NCBI GenBank assembly: GCA_036939755.1
Contig: JALLAZ010000325.1
Coordinates: forward strand, 1-16,993
Direction: 5' to 3'
Source of the DNA: Stephanodiscus triporus
Taxonomy: Eukaryota; Bacillariophyta; Thalassiosirophyceae; Thalassiosirales; Thalassiosiraceae
DNA length: 16,993 nucleotides
The notes beneath the pieces were generated by a model. That model was given only the letters and a program-made list of their open reading frames with translations. It did not search any database and was not told where the DNA came from. Below, one piece after another: positions 7,274 to 15,088 of the stretch (its first letter is position 1; each line of letters starts with the position of its first letter). Made by a program: the position numbers and the translations under genes.

Positions 7274-10156
7274 ATGAGGATACCCACCGTTCCCATCGCC
7301 GTCGTCATCGCCGTCGTCGTCGCCGTCGCGACTGCGGCCAAGTCCGACAGGGCCGACGCCAACAAGCAGCAGCAGGGGGGGGGAGGCGGAGACGGCGTGG
7401 CCAAGGCCCAGGGTCCGCCGCCCTTCTTCCTCCAGGACTCGTCGGACTCCCTTTGCCTCGCCGGCGAGGACTTTCGTCGGTGTTCCGTCGACACCCTATT
7501 CTTCGTCGTGGGATCGCCCGGCTCCTACCGGATACACAAGCGGCCGCAGGACGACGCCGACGTCGATCCGGACGGAACCTGCGTCTCGAAGAAGGGCTGC
7601 GACAAGATCGATCCGGCGTCGACCAAGGGCGACGGCGCCAACGCCGCGTACGCCACGGACGTCAAGCTCGCCAAGTGCACGCACTGCGGCGCCAAGTCGT
7701 GGAACATCCACGGCGACTCCACCACGGGGTACGTCCTCACGGAATCCTCCTCGGGGACGCAGCTTTGCCTCGTGCGTCCGCGCGGGACGAAGAGCGCGCG
7801 ACTCGCGCCGTGCGACTCGTCCGAGCATCCCTACACCCCCCTCCAGTTGCAATTCGCGAGCGCGTCGGACATCGAGGCGATGAGCTCGCCCGGCGCGCGT
7901 CTCATCGGCGCGGCATCGGACGGGGACAGGAAGCTCGTGCAGAGGCTGCTGAAGGAGGAGAAGATGGACGTGAACGTACGCGATTGGGACGAGCTGACGC
8001 CGATCATACCCGCCGCGAGCGCCGGCCACCTCGACGTCGTGAAGCTCCTGCTGAAGGAGGGCGCGGACGTCAACGCCAAGGACAAGGACGGGATCACGGC
8101 CCTCATGGAGGCGAGCATCATGGGACACGCCAAGATAGTCGACCTGCTGTTGAAGGAGGGGGCGGAGGTCGACGCGCCCGCCAACAGCGGCGTTACGGCC
8201 CTGTGGCTCGCGGCGGGAGAGGGACGATCCGACGTCATGAGGTCGCTCCTGAGGAAGGACGCCGATGCCAACAACGCGCGGTCGGACGGCATATCGGCGC
8301 TCATGACCGCGTCGGTGGGCGGGCACGTCGAGGCGGTGAAACTCCTGCTCGAGAACGGCGCGGACGCGCGATTCGCGGACGGAGAGGGGGTCACGCCGCT
8401 GATGAACGCCGCCGAGAACGGCACGACGGCCGTTCTGAGACTGCTCGTGGAGAGCAAGTCCGCGAGGGCGGACGGGGGGGACAAGGGCAAGTACGTCGAC
8501 GTCGTGTCGAGGACGGGATTCACGGCCCTCATCATCGCGAGCGCGCACGGCCACGCCTCCGCGATCGAGTACCTCCTCAAGGACGGCGGGGCCGACGTCA
8601 ACGCAATGCACGAGACGCGCGTCACGCCCCTGATGTACGCCGCCGCGAGCGGCCACGTCGACGCCATGAGGCTCCTCCTAGACGTAGGGAAGGTCGACGT
8701 TAACGAGCTGCACACGAACGGCGGATCGGCGCTGCTGGAGGCCGCCACCGGCGGGGCGGGGGAGGCGATGAAATTCCTCCTAGAGAGGGGGGCGAAGCCG
8801 GACCTCGTCGACCTCGACGGCGTCACGCCCCTGCACGCGGTCACGAGCAAGGGGGATTACAACGGCACCGTTGCTCTTCTCGAGTCGCTGAGAAAAATCA
8901 TGAGCAAGGAGGAGCTCGTCGCGCACATCAACCTCCCGTCCCATTCCGGCGGCACCGCCGTCATGTTCGCGGCGGCGGGCGGACATCCGAAGTGCACCAA
9001 GCTCATGATCGACGAGGGGGCCGACGTCAACGCCGTCGCAGTCGCCACGCCCGAGTATCTCGAAAAGCTTGCGAAGATGATCGAGGACGGTACCGTCGAC
9101 CCGAACGAGGACCCGCACGTGGACGGCGTCACGGGAGTCCACGTCGCGGCCGAGGAGGGTCACCTTGAGTGCGTGAATCTTTTGATAGAGGCCGGTGCGG
9201 ACGTCACGGTCCTCGACGAGGAGGAAAGGACGCCATTGCTGCTCGCGGTCAAGGGAAATTACGGCGAGGTGGCGTCCGCGCTCGTGAGGGCGGGCGCCGA
9301 CCCGAACACCCCGTACGTCGACGAGGAGGGCGAGTCGCACAATCTGCTCATGGACTCGATAATCGTCGAGAACGCCGACTTCGCGCTCCTGCTGATCGAG
9401 CACGGCGCGGACGTGTACTACATGGACGATCACAAGGTGACGACGTTGCTGCAGGCCTCGCATCGTGGCATAGCCAACGTCACCGAAGCGCTGCTGAACA
9501 GGCACGCCTCGTCCCCGAAGGCGGGGGAGGAGAATTGGGTCGACAGCGCCAGCGACGAGGGCGTCACTCCCCTCCTCGCCGCGTCATCCGAGGGTCACGT
9601 TGCCATCGTGAAAATGCTTCTGTCCACTGGAGGTGCCGATGTGAATGCCAAGGACAAGGAGGGGACCAATTCGTTAATGGCCGCATCCGCTCGTGGACAT
9701 CTAGAAGTTATCCAACTGCTGATCGCGACCGAAGGCATCGACGTGAATTCCCAGAACGTCGACGGACACACCGCATTGATGTTCGCGTACAACGGCAAGA
9801 ATCAGGTGGAGACATTGTGGGAAAGGTATAGCCAATTCGTCAGCGATGCCAAATTGGAAAAATCCGCCGCCGGCGCCGCGATAGGAGCCGGCGACGCGAC
9901 GAAGGGCGACGTCGCGGATGCGAAGAAGCAGGAGCTGATCGATGACGGGGGCACTGGGCCTCTCATTCAGGAGGCGCTGAAGAATCACACCATGCTGGTC
10001 GACCTCCTGCTGAAGGCGGGGGCCAACACCGCTCTCAAGGACAAGGAGGGACACGTGGCGAAGGACTTCGATTTCCAGCCGGACGCCGATGGAGAGTTGT
10101 TAGAGAGGGAGGAGAAGGCCGAGAGGAAGAGGGACGAGAGTAGGAATGAACTTTAA
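7274..10156 (+). CDS. Secretory beta-trefoil/ankyrin-repeat protein ending RNEL
   Basis: The ATG at 7274 begins a 960-residue protein. The frame is open 34 codons further upstream, but only to GTG, and the chosen start gives a clean signal peptide (MRIPTV then a long Val/Ala/Ile core to about residue 22). Residues 50-185 form a Cys-rich region resembling a ricin-type beta-trefoil: SLCLAGEDFRRC, CTHCGAKSWNI, LCLVRPRGTKSARLAPC, PLQLQF. From about 192 to 920 there are some 18-19 ankyrin repeats, for example DGITALMEASIMGHAKIVDLLLKEGA. Some are interrupted by longer loops near repeats 6, 10-11, 15 and 18. The end is a charged helix (LLEREEKAERKRDE) and the last four residues are RNEL, resembling a KDEL-type ER retrieval signal. 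Ankyrin arrays bind protein partners, here presumably in the ER lumen or secretory pathway. The partner is unknown. No intron is needed. Confidence 0.85.
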   Translation: MRIPTVPIAVVIAVVVAVATAAKSDRADANKQQQGGGGGDGVAKAQGPPPFFLQDSSDSLCLAGEDFRRCSVDTLFFVVGSPGSYRIHKRPQDDADVDPDGTCVSKKGCDKIDPASTKGDGANAAYATDVKLAKCTHCGAKSWNIHGDSTTGYVLTESSSGTQLCLVRPRGTKSARLAPCDSSEHPYTPLQLQFASASDIEAMSSPGARLIGAASDGDRKLVQRLLKEEKMDVNVRDWDELTPIIPAASAGHLDVVKLLLKEGADVNAKDKDGITALMEASIMGHAKIVDLLLKEGAEVDAPANSGVTALWLAAGEGRSDVMRSLLRKDADANNARSDGISALMTASVGGHVEAVKLLLENGADARFADGEGVTPLMNAAENGTTAVLRLLVESKSARADGGDKGKYVDVVSRTGFTALIIASAHGHASAIEYLLKDGGADVNAMHETRVTPLMYAAASGHVDAMRLLLDVGKVDVNELHTNGGSALLEAATGGAGEAMKFLLERGAKPDLVDLDGVTPLHAVTSKGDYNGTVALLESLRKIMSKEELVAHINLPSHSGGTAVMFAAAGGHPKCTKLMIDEGADVNAVAVATPEYLEKLAKMIEDGTVDPNEDPHVDGVTGVHVAAEEGHLECVNLLIEAGADVTVLDEEERTPLLLAVKGNYGEVASALVRAGADPNTPYVDEEGESHNLLMDSIIVENADFALLLIEHGADVYYMDDHKVTTLLQASHRGIANVTEALLNRHASSPKAGEENWVDSASDEGVTPLLAASSEGHVAIVKMLLSTGGADVNAKDKEGTNSLMAASARGHLEVIQLLIATEGIDVNSQNVDGHTALMFAYNGKNQVETLWERYSQFVSDAKLEKSAAGAAIGAGDATKGDVADAKKQELIDDGGTGPLIQEALKNHTMLVDLLLKAGANTALKDKEGHVAKDFDFQPDADGELLEREEKAERKRDESRNEL

Positions 10157-10425
10157 ATTATATTGAAAGATTGATTGATATGTAAAATCGTTATGGTGCT
10201 TGCTAGGTAGACGAACCGACGTCCCGGTCTCGCTCCATAAGATCCCCGACCGTGCAGATTACGTGGGCAAAACAACCGGGAGTGGTGCAAGGAGAGGATC
10301 AGAAAGGCAATTTGGATACGAACTGTTATGAAAATGACCAGCTTTGATGTAACATTGCAGCAAGCCAAACTTTTCTGATCCGTGCGATTCAATCTAGGTA
10401 CAGTCTCGCTGGATTTGCACTACGC
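10157..10425. other. Convergent 3' intergenic region
   Basis: 269 bp separate the stop of the ankyrin gene from the stop of the zinc-finger gene. The sequence is AT-richer than either gene and shows no gene or repeat; it should contain both 3' ends. Confidence 0.55.
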
Positions 10426-11940
10426 TCAAGATATATCCTTTCCTGTCTCCTCGACACTATTCGCATCACCAAGTCTCCCAATGCGGCTGGACTTCCATAT
10501 CCAGGCACAGATTTTTTCATCATCATCGGACGGATATTGCCATTTGACTTCCCCTCCTCGTTCCGCAACGACACCCGCAGTCGTGACCTCGTATCCCTCG
10601 GCGGGATGAGGGAGAAGCTCCACTTCAACCGGGGCAGTGACAAGAGACTTTTCAAGGTGCCTGTGGCATAGGCCCTCCTTACGGGCGTAGCGGGTGCATC
10701 CCTCATGGCTGCATCGTTTCATCTTGGCACAATGACGGCGGCAAACTCCTCCATTCCGGACACTGCTGGTGCACCCCTTGTGGCTGCAATATACCGCCAA
10801 TGCTGCACTATGACCATGGCAAAATCCTCCCCGAACGGCTCTATTGCCGCATCCCTCGTGGCTGCATCTTTTCACCACAGCACCGTGCCTTTGGCATACG
10901 TCTCCCTTAACGACTCCATTGGTGCACCCCTTGTGGCTGCACCGCTTCCGTTTCGCGCCATGCCCGTAACAAACTCCTCCCTTTTGGGCATGATTGGTGC
11001 ACCCTTGGTGGCTGCATAGTTTCTTCCTATACTTCGCGCCGTGCCTGAAGCAAACACCTCCCCGAATCACTAGATTGGCGCATCCCTCGCGCTCACAGAT
11101 TTTTCTTTTTTGTTTACATGCCTTCTTTTTTACTTCCCTCCCCCCTCGTCCCACCACGACACTCTCAGTCGTGACCTCGCACCCCCCTGCATCTCCACCC
11201 CGGGCGTCGACATCGAGATACTTTATTAGGTGACCCTTGCAAAGTCCACTCCTCTGGGCGTAAGAGGTGCATCCCTCTTGACTGCATTGTTTGAGTTTCA
11301 CCCCCACGCCATGGGTGATACAAAGTCCTCCCTTAATGGCTCCATTGGCGCACCCCTCACGGCTGCATCGTCCCCATTTCGCTTCCGCGCCATGCCTGAA
11401 ACAAACCCCGCCCACCCTGGAATTGTTGGCGCACCCCTTGCGGCTGCATAATTTCACCACCGCGCCATGTCTGACGCATAATCCTTTATTTTTGACATTG
11501 TTGGTGCACCCCTCGTGGCTGCATCGTTTCGCCGTCACCACCGCGCCATGCCTGACACAAACCCCGCCCTGAACGACTTGATTGGCACATCCCCCGTGAC
11601 TGCAGCGTTTCAACTTTGCACCGTGTGCGACGCAAACTCCTCCCTGAGCCGCAATCTTGGGGCATCCCCTGCGCTTACACAATGGTTTCTTACTACCGCC
11701 TCTCGTCTTCTTGACTGTCTTCTCCTTCCTGTCATCGCGAGGCGTCGCTTCATCGTAATCGTCGTCTTCGCCACCATCGCCGTCATCGGAGGCGGCCTTA
11801 TTTTTCAACCGTTGCCGACGGCGCAGTTCCCTGTCGGAGAGCCCGGACGGAGGGATGGACTCACCCTTCGATGGCTGCGTATTTTTGGTTAGGACGGAAT
11901 TATCGAGGGATAGCTTGATGGCAAGGCGGAGGGAGCTCAT
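10426..11940 (-). CDS. Twelve-finger WRKY19-type zinc-finger repeat protein
   Basis: The first ATG in the frame is at 11940 (504 residues); upstream only a TTG at 11988 is available. After a basic/acidic N-terminus with an NLS-like RELRRRQRLKNK come twelve C-x4-C-x9-C-x2-H units such as CSHEGCTNNVKNKGLCVRHG, spaced 25-27 residues. This matches the zinc-finger type named after Arabidopsis WRKY19, frequent in diatoms and oomycetes. The fingers form two blocks of six (about residues 88-237 and 282-428). Each block is followed by a related tail, CEVTTESVVVGRGGREVK in the first and YEVTTAGVVAERGGEVK in the second. The protein is probably nuclear and may bind nucleic acid or protein, but no function is established from sequence. 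It lies tail-to-tail with the ankyrin gene. A TGGCCA minisatellite lies about 470-590 bp upstream of its start. An upstream exon is possible and cannot be excluded. Confidence 0.8.
   Translation of the reverse strand: MSSLRLAIKLSLDNSVLTKNTQPSKGESIPPSGLSDRELRRRQRLKNKAASDDGDGGEDDDYDEATPRDDRKEKTVKKTRGGSKKPLCKRRGCPKIAAQGGVCVAHGAKLKRCSHGGCANQVVQGGVCVRHGAVVTAKRCSHEGCTNNVKNKGLCVRHGAVVKLCSRKGCANNSRVGGVCFRHGAEAKWGRCSREGCANGAIKGGLCITHGVGVKLKQCSQEGCTSYAQRSGLCKGHLIKYLDVDARGGDAGGCEVTTESVVVGRGGREVKKKACKQKRKICEREGCANLVIRGGVCFRHGAKYRKKLCSHQGCTNHAQKGGVCYGHGAKRKRCSHKGCTNGVVKGDVCQRHGAVVKRCSHEGCGNRAVRGGFCHGHSAALAVYCSHKGCTSSVRNGGVCRRHCAKMKRCSHEGCTRYARKEGLCHRHLEKSLVTAPVEVELLPHPAEGYEVTTAGVVAERGGEVKWQYPSDDDEKICAWIWKSSRIGRLGDANSVEETGKDIS
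10543..11097 (-). repeat. Six-finger block B plus EVTT tail
   Basis: The second block spans 185 codons and has the same order as block A. Its last finger (CTRYARKEGLC, HRHL) resembles the last finger of block A, and it ends with the related EVTTAGVVAERGGEVK tail. The near-equal block length and shared tail indicate a segmental duplication of six fingers. Confidence 0.75.
11128..11679 (-). repeat. Six-finger block A plus EVTT tail
   Basis: The first of two duplicated blocks inside the zinc-finger gene spans 184 codons, from the first Cys of finger 1 to the EVK that closes the tail. Finger 6 is atypical (CTSYAQRSGLC, then KGHL without the usual HGA). Confidence 0.75.
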
Positions 11941-12813
11941 GTTTTCGCTGGGCGCTTTCCGAACTCGGGAAAGAAGGGCAGGGCTCAATGACTTGCAGGT
12001 GATAGATGTAAAGTGTAGTGAGCTCTTGAGAATAATAGTATACTCTACTCCTCTAGAGATTATAGAGTAGGATCTATTAGTATGCGAGGTAAACGGTACA
12101 ATTGAGCACGTTCACGCGAGCATAAAATGCGAGCTTGAGGGAGAAAGCAGGGGGAGGGGCGGAAAACCGGTTCCAGAGGGTTTAGATCCCAAACAATGGA
12201 CAGTAGTTGGCAAACAATTTCTTTTGGATAGAAGAGGTCACCAACCAACACTGGAGGGTGTCACTGGAAGAAACCAGAATTTCTCGGAAATAAAAAAAAA
12301 TCCGAAAATCCCAGCCCGCGCACGATCGCGCAGAACAATTCGCGCGCACGCATGTAGCAATGTAGCTATTTTAGCAATGAAAAAGCGCAAGACTCAATCA
12401 AACATGCCACATTTGGCCACATTTGGCCACATTTGGCCACACTTGGCCACAAATGGCCACAATGGCCACAAATGGCCACATATGGCCACAGTTGGCCACA
12501 AATGGCCACAAATGGCCACAATGGCCACAAATGAAAATGGCGATGTACTACTTTAGTACGAACTCAACGGCCGCCAATCAAGGTCAAGGAACCCACATTG
12601 GCCGCGAATCTCCGCGAATGCTCTGTCGTACTACCAGCCAAGCAAGGACACAGCCATCTTCAATCATGAAACCTCATCCCCACATTTACCAAAAATTGAA
12701 AATGGAGGAAAGAACAATACTTTACGTACGAATTTCGATACACCGACTCCTAAAATAAAAAATAAACGGCATCTACTTTATCAGGGGCATCATGGGATAT
12801 CATTTGGTATATA
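11941..12813. other. Intergenic stretch holding a minisatellite
   Basis: This 873-bp stretch lies between two minus-strand genes: downstream of the PRKRIP1-like gene and upstream of the zinc-finger gene, whose promoter it should hold. Its main content is the 10-bp TGGCCA array at 12411-12528. Open frames across the array (for example 12224-12556, +) start at TTG and just translate the repeat. No RNA gene was recognised. Confidence 0.6.
12411..12528 (+). repeat. 10-bp minisatellite with TGGCCAC core (12 copies)
   Basis: Twelve consecutive units of consensus AWWTGGCCAC are present. Ten are exactly 10 bp and two (12461-12469 and 12520-12528) are 9 bp. Every copy keeps TGGCCAC intact while the first four bases vary (ATTT, ACTT, AAAT, AAT, ATAT, AGTT). 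A degenerate further unit, AACATGCCAC, precedes at 12401-12410. The core TGGCCA is a 6-bp palindrome. There are no unique spacers, so this is not a CRISPR array. Confidence 0.95.
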
Positions 12814-13011
12814 TCACCGGCGGTCGGCGAGCTCCCTCTTCATCCGTTCGAGGAAGGATCCGTCGTTGGGGAACGGCACGGCGTCGTCTTTTTCCGGAGG
12901 AGATTTTAGATCCACGACGCCGTCATTCCCATCTGAATTTCCGGCGACGGCCTTCGGATCGCCGTCGGCATCCGCGTCGCCGCGACGACGATGGGAGTGT
13001 ACTCGAATTCG
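12814..13011 (-). other. Probable true C-terminal tail of PRKRIP1-like gene
   Basis: On the minus strand a frame shifted by -1 relative to the main frame stays open from the G8 run at 13012-13019 down to a TGA at 12814. Its composition is acidic and gene-like (DADADGDPK, KSPPEKDDAVPFPN), ending DGSFLERMKRELADRR. One base missing from the G8 run, or a -1 slip there, would join the two frames. No GT-AG intron of suitable length and phase was found between them. In the same frame a TAA lies just upstream of the G8 run, so the switch must occur at or after that point. Confidence 0.6.
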
Positions 13012-13466
13012 CCCCCCCCGTCGAAGTCGTCGTCCCCATTATCGCCTTCGTTCTCCCCCCCCCCCACGCCCCCGAGCCTCATGTTCCTCTTCCTCCTCTT
13101 GGCCTCCTTTTCCCTCTCCCTCTTCCTCCTCCTCTTCTCGGTCCTCGACGCCTCCTCCTCGGCGTCGCGAGCGACCCTCGCGCGATATTCCTCCTCCGCC
13201 CTCGCCTCCGCCTCCTCGGCGCGTATTTTCTCCCATCGCGCCATCTCCCGTGCGCGCGCGTGACGGTAGACGTGGAATTCGCCGGAGCCCGCCCCCGCCG
13301 TGGAGCCGTAGGGATTGTCCACCTTCTCGGTCACGAGGGGACCGCGGGATGAGGCGGAGGAGGAGGAGGCGGCGCCCCCCGCCGTTCCCGTCGCCTGGGC
13401 GTAATCGACGGCCCTCATGTTGGGATTGTTATCCGCGTAGGCCTGGACGGTGGTGTAGCGACCCAT
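12906..13466 (-). CDS. PRKRIP1: PRKRIP1-like protein (DUF1168), splicing factor
   Basis: The uninterrupted frame from the ATG at 13466 gives 186 residues. The hallmark is NPYGSTAGAGSGEFHVYRHA followed by RAREMARWEKI (residues 51-81). This is the conserved core of PRKRIP1/C114 (DUF1168), a component of the catalytic spliceosome and in mammals an interactor of the kinase PKR. It is followed by a long charged helix rich in Glu/Arg/Lys (82-128, with nuclear-localisation-like KRRRKREREKEAKRRKR) and a Gly/Asp-rich tail. The frame is open upstream to 13661, but that extension lacks conservation and MGRYTTVQAY is a natural start. The last residues of this frame (after about 153) look unnatural. A better tail lies in another frame at 13011-12814 (see separate entry), so the stop at 12906 is probably not the real one. 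Confidence 0.82.
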   Translation of the reverse strand: MGRYTTVQAYADNNPNMRAVDYAQATGTAGGAASSSSASSRGPLVTEKVDNPYGSTAGAGSGEFHVYRHARAREMARWEKIRAEEAEARAEEEYRARVARDAEEEASRTEKRRRKREREKEAKRRKRNMRLGGVGGGENEGDNGDDDFDGGGEFEYTPIVVAATRMPTAIRRPSPEIQMGMTASWI

Positions 13467-14108
13467 TTTCGATGCTGGTTCGATGAATATATTATGAAGC
13501 GTTGATATATTTTGTTCTGAGGAACGAGAGTGATCTTCTCCCGCCCGCCAGCACGACGCTATGGTAGGTAGAACCCACGGCCACTGTTTCCCGTATTTGT
13601 ACACCCAGCATATTTTAGCAAAACACCTAGATACGTACCTAATAGTTCTAGCCCGGTCCAAGAATTGATTTTCGCAAAAAATCTGTCAATCGTGTTACGT
13701 AAACAGTAGTAAACACACAATATTAACGGGACTTGGGATCGATACTTCATTCCACTCGCGACGATTTTTGTTGAGTCGTCCAAAACCAGAATTCTGCCTG
13801 CCGTCAGTCCATCGAGCTCCATCAAGTTTGATCCCGGAAAAATCTTTGTAGGGGCATGCAAGCGTCGCCGTTCCCGATGCTACTCTCAGTCCCACCGAGA
13901 ACGGGACTTAGAGACATATGTGCCATGATTTATCGATTCCCTGCATCGCTGCGGGCGCGAATATGACGACTTCATCCTTAGAACATGTTGTGTGTGATAA
14001 TGAGACTTGGATGAATCATATTTGCAGTGTTAACATCCATCGAAGCATAATCACAAAGCTTCGCTACCGCAGACTTGTTAATCTCCCATTAATGGGGTCA
14101 ACGATCAA
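13467..14108. other. Divergent intergenic region, no convincing gene
   Basis: The region contains the promoters of the PRKRIP1-like gene (-) and the ricin-like gene (+). A 100-codon minus-strand frame at 13861-13559 has an ATG but no recognisable domain, and its composition is like that of the surrounding non-coding DNA. I do not call it. No repeats or RNA genes were recognised. Confidence 0.5.
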
Positions 14109-14948
14109 ATGAGATTGCTTTGTACCATTCCCTCCGCTGGCTTTATCTTCCTCTCGGCGGTGGTTGCTCTACATTCCGCTCCTCGCGTGGAGAGGAAACA
14201 CAACCTACGTCGGAGTGGCAAACAACGGATTAAGAGCCGAAAGCAGGCGCGCGAACTCAATATTTATGACGATCGCAATCGTAACCACTACACGAGGAGG
14301 CCCACCCGACGGCCGACGAAGCGTCCCGACTCGAGGAGGCCCACCCAACGGCCAACAAAGCGTCCCGCGATAACTCCTTCGTCGGCGTCAACGTCTTCTT
14401 TTCGCCTTAAACTTTATTGGCAAGAAGGATATAATTGGCAGGGTAATTACGACGACCCGGTTTATTGCATGGGTACGTCTTTGTAAATGCCGTATTTGTT
14501 AACACCAAGTTTGAAATGTATTATGTGTACTGACCTACCCGGCTACCTTTCTTTAGAGTGCAGCAGTAGCAGCAACTGTAGTGTCGGCAACGAAATTATA
14601 ATCAAGCATTGTTCATTGGCCAGTGATCAAAAATTCACCGAAGTTGGTGGGACCATCCGTCCTGCGATTGATACTTCGTTGTGTTTCACTATTATGGGCT
14701 ATGATAGGGCGGAGGACAACGACGGCGACCCCATCACCGACCCGATCCAGCTCCAACCATGCGAGAACGAAAATCCGAATCAACAATTTGTTGGATTTCG
14801 AAGTAGTGGAAAGTTCGAGCTCAGTCCGATCGATCGCGCTGATCGCTGTCTGGGTCAGGCCCATCATCCCAAGTCGTATGAGATGATACATCCAAAATCC
14901 TGCGCCATTGCGCGGAGAGATACCACTTCGTCTTGGGTTACTTATTGA
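14109..14948 (+). CDS. Secreted ricin-like beta-trefoil protein, two exons
   Basis: Exons 14109-14472 and 14557-14948 (GT-AG intron GTACGT...CTTTAG) give 251 residues. The N-terminus is a signal peptide (hydrophobic FIFLSAVVALHSA, cleavage near residue 24). A strongly basic region follows, with a 13-residue repeat RRPTRRPTKRPDS / RRPTQRPTKRPAI at about residues 62-87. After it comes a domain with paired cysteines and a ricin-B-lectin-like pattern: KLYWQEGYNWQG, YCMECSSSSNC, IIIKHC, FTEVGGTIRP, SLCFTIMG, IQLQPCENENPNQQFV, CLGQ. The splice junction falls inside CMEC, and without it the cysteine pattern is broken. Such proteins are presumably exported and may bind carbohydrate on the cell surface or frustule. 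The ligand is unknown and the lectin assignment is by pattern only. A multi-Cys diatom-type domain of another name is possible. Confidence 0.78.
14293..14370 (+). repeat. Two-copy 39-bp tandem repeat encoding RRPTxRPTKRP
   Basis: Two adjacent 39-bp units (14293-14331 and 14332-14370) are nearly identical. Differences near their middles and ends change Arg to Gln and Asp-Ser to Ala-Ile. The unit length is a multiple of three, so the frame is kept and copy number can vary without breaking the protein. Confidence 0.85.
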
Positions 14949-15088
14949 TAGATTCAAGGAGTTCCGACAGAGCATCGTGAATAAGTTGTCGCTGAACCAT
15001 GTGCCAGTCAAATATGCCTACATACAATCATATGTATCTCTAAATGACTTAATAGCAGTTCTTTTAGATAGTTTGCGCTAAGTCTAGT

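Noticed and set aside
7453..8703. 416-codon plus-strand frame, and minus-strand frames at 7496-8656, 7831-8850 and 8780-9505
   Set aside because: All overlap the ankyrin gene and are shadows of its repetitive GC-rich codons. Their translations are Arg-rich or Ser/Ala-rich low complexity.
12411..12528. CRISPR array
   Set aside because: Units are 10 bp with no unique spacers, and the genome is eukaryotic.
12224..12556. Possible repeat protein reading through the TGGCCA array (WPHLATNGH-type peptide)
   Set aside because: It starts at TTG, and the peptide is only the translated DNA repeat. The 9-bp units keep frame only by chance, and there is no domain on either side.
13559..13861. 100-codon minus-strand frame with ATG
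   Set aside because: No recognisable domain, composition like the surrounding non-coding DNA, and it lies in the divergent promoter region.
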